Shown: positions 62,724 to 64,000 of the stretch, piece by piece
Layout of the letters: every line of letters begins with the position of its first letter
How positions within the stretch are numbered: the first letter of the stretch is position 1
NCBI RefSeq assembly: GCF_018691265.1
Contig: NW_024881282.1
Span: forward strand, 25,942,899-26,006,898
DNA: 64,000 nucleotides
Reading direction: 5' to 3'
Source of the DNA: Tyto alba
Lineage: Eukaryota > Chordata > Aves > Strigiformes > Tytonidae
Made by a program: the position numbers and the translations under genes
The notes under the pieces: model-generated
Database searches by the model: none
What the model was told of the DNA's origin: nothing
The model's input: the letters and a program-made list of their open reading frames with translations, nothing else

Positions 62724-62841
62724 GTCCTTGCCTATACGGAAGGTCTTCATGGAAAATGGATGTTCAGTGAGATTCGGGCTGTTTTTTCAAGACGTTACCT
62801 TCTCCAGAACACAGCTTTGGAAGTGTTTATGGCAAACAGAA
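62724..62841 (+). CDS. NBEA: NBEA exon, middle of the PH-like domain
   Basis: A 118-nt exon, entered in phase 0: [17 protein letters not shown], then [22 protein letters not shown], plus one base of the next codon. The acceptor is tttctttaaag|gtcctt and the donor aacagaa|gtatgt. The residues belong to the PH-like domain of neurobeachin that binds its BEACH domain; the frame and junctions fit both neighbours exactly. The Met in KWMFSEIR is a possible start for an N-terminally short NBEA product made from a promoter inside the preceding intron. Only 16 of 39 codons end in G or C, unlike the previous exon. Codons such as AGA and TCA are used here. The identification rests on direct reading of the protein. 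Confidence 0.95.
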
Positions 62842-63011
62842 GTATGTCTTTGTTTATTTTGTTCCATAAAAATGTGCTAGTAGTTATTTTGTGTGTTACT
62901 TACTAATCTTAGAATTTAAACTCTCTGCTTCCTTTGATAAAGTGCTTATGTCTGTGTTCAATAATGCCTACTCTTGCATGTATGCATTGCATTTCATATT
63001 AAAACAATCAC

Positions 63012-63057
63012 ATAAATCAATCTCACTGCTTTTTGTGCAGCAGTGAGATTTATTTAT
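63012..63057. repeat. Hairpin, 19-bp arms, 8-nt loop
   Basis: Left arm 63012-63030 (ataaatcaatctcactgct) and right arm 63039-63057 (agcagtgagatttatttat) pair at 18 of 19 positions, the single mismatch being 63018 against 63051. The loop is ttttgtgc. It lies in an NBEA intron. Confidence 0.95.
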
Positions 63058-63224
63058 AAAAACAGATCTCTGAAATTGGTGAATTCATCAAATGTTTGAT
63101 GGGAAATTTGCGTTTTCTATGATCTTACCCCTCTCCTCCATTTTCTGTAAATATTTTACTGAAATATCTAAAAGGATGTTTCCTTTTTTAATTATAAACT
63201 GAGTTAAAGTAAAAAGGACCAGAT

Positions 63225-63267
63225 CAATAAATGGATCTGCTCAGTATGTGAGCAGATCCATTTATTG
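63225..63267. repeat. Perfect hairpin, 19-bp arms, 5-nt loop
   Basis: Left arm 63225-63243 (caataaatggatctgctca) and right arm 63249-63267 (tgagcagatccatttattg) are exact reverse complements. The loop is gtatg. It sits 167 bp after the previous hairpin in the same NBEA intron. Confidence 0.97.
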
Positions 63268-63739
63268 TATGTGCTGCTCTGAATCAGAGTTGAGTGGTTG
63301 GTGAGGTGTGTCAGTAGTCTTTTGCCCTGAGGAGCTCTGATGTAAATTTTTATTTCAACTGGAGAGGGAATTAAACAACTTCTGATCTGTGTTTTAATGC
63401 ACCAGTTAGAAGACTGAAAGCCATGACAACTACTGAACAGCTTCCCAGCCTGATAGGAGGTTATATGGGTTAATGGTAAGCTGCAGTTCCTCTGAAGCAT
63501 ACTTCACTCAGGCCTTCTGCAAAATGGGAGAGTTCGTGCCAAAATGTTAACCAGCTAATGATACATAGGTGTGAAGTATGTCAGGAGTTTCTGTTCTAAC
63601 TCAGATCCCCAGGAGTATAAAAGTGGAACCGACTTCTCTTCCCAAATAAAAACCAAAGAGCATTTTAAAAATATATGCAGGTGGAGAAACAGACTTCTGC
63701 AGATGGTTTACTAGTCCATATTTTCTTTTCTTCATTTAG

Positions 63740-63842
63740 CTTCCGTTATGTTTAATTTTCCTGACCAAGCAACCGTGAAGAAAGTTGTGTACAGTTTACC
63801 ACGTGTTGGAGTAGGAACCAGCTATGGTTTGCCACAAGCCAG
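63740..63842 (+). CDS. NBEA: NBEA exon, end of the PH-like domain
   Basis: A 103-nt exon. Its first two bases (ct) complete a Thr codon with the last base of the previous exon, then [19 protein letters not shown], then [14 protein letters not shown], then two bases of an Arg codon that continues outside the window. The acceptor is ttcatttag|cttccg and the donor gccag|gtaatt. These are C-terminal strands of the PH-like domain leading toward the linker and BEACH domain of neurobeachin. Only 12 of 33 whole codons end in G or C. Boundaries are set by frame continuity and splice consensus. Confidence 0.95.
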
Positions 63843-64000
63843 GTAATTCAATTAAAATAGTTTGTATTTTTTGTGTTTATGATATTATACAAAAGATATC
63901 TTTAAACACGTCAATACTAAAACATTATTGTTGTCATGAAACTAGATTTTCTCTTTCTTAAGATTAGTTTGAGAAACAACACCCTTTACTTACTATATGG
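63843..64000 (+). other. NBEA: Start of the next NBEA intron
   Basis: AT-rich intron beginning at donor gtaatt; it runs off the window end. Nothing else seen. Confidence 0.8.

Larger units (their letters stand above)
62842..63739 (+). other. NBEA: Short NBEA intron with two hairpins
   Basis: An 898-bp phase-1 intron, donor gtatgt, acceptor ttcttcatttag. It holds the hairpins at 63012-63057 and 63225-63267 and no coding. Confidence 0.85.

Noticed and set aside
63225..63267. The perfect hairpin as a microRNA precursor
   Set aside because: The 19-bp stem with a 5-nt loop is too short for a standard pre-miRNA, and no extended base pairing is seen beyond the arms.
1..64000. CR1 LINE copies, CRISPR arrays, tRNA or rRNA genes
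   Set aside because: Looked for the typical CR1 3' end and consensus stretches, regular spaced repeats and tRNA-like cloverleafs; none stood out by eye. A RepeatMasker and tRNAscan run would be decisive.

Overview
The window looks like vertebrate, almost certainly avian, nuclear DNA. It holds three short coding exons with canonical GT-AG junctions, very long introns, CpG islands, long A/T homopolymers, and two LTRs of types I recognise from bird endogenous retroviruses. I see no operons, CRISPR arrays, tRNAs or rRNAs. The species cannot be fixed from the sequence alone.

The plus strand carries part of NBEA (neurobeachin). Exons at 9192-9328, 62724-62841 and 63740-63842 join in frame (junction phases 0, then 1) and encode the PH-like domain that precedes the BEACH domain. 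The first and second exons are separated by an intron of about 53.4 kb. Inside it, on the minus strand, lies the intact single-exon gene MAB21L1 (12247-13326, 359 codons), with a probable CCAAT/TATA promoter near 13.9 kb. This is the known vertebrate NBEA/MAB21L1 nested pair. The paralogous pair LRBA/MAB21L2 is excluded by diagnostic residues.

Layout: 1-5.1 kb, AT-rich NBEA intron. 5.1-9.4 kb, CpG islands, CpG-retaining probable enhancers, a (GGCTC)n tract and the first exon. 9.4-11.3 kb, intron with a TA/CA microsatellite and C-rich tracts. 11.3-14 kb, MAB21L1 with its UTRs and promoter. 14-17.2 kb, CpG-retaining upstream sequence, then a large GC-rich CpG island at 15.3-16.6 kb that may be a second promoter. 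17.2-62.7 kb, AT-rich intron with decayed palindromic repeats, candidate conserved elements (about 31.1-31.6, 37.0-38.2, 46.1-46.5 and 47.3-47.8 kb) and two minus-strand LTRs (51.5-52.6 and 55.8-56.4 kb). 62.7-64 kb, two NBEA exons with two short hairpins in the intron between them.

No new biochemical system is visible. The best second-look items are the hairpin pair at 63.0-63.3 kb, the CpG island that could drive a short NBEA isoform, the in-frame leader upstream of the MAB21L1 start, the sharp GC3 drop between adjacent NBEA exons, and the dyad-rich block at 46.1-46.5 kb.
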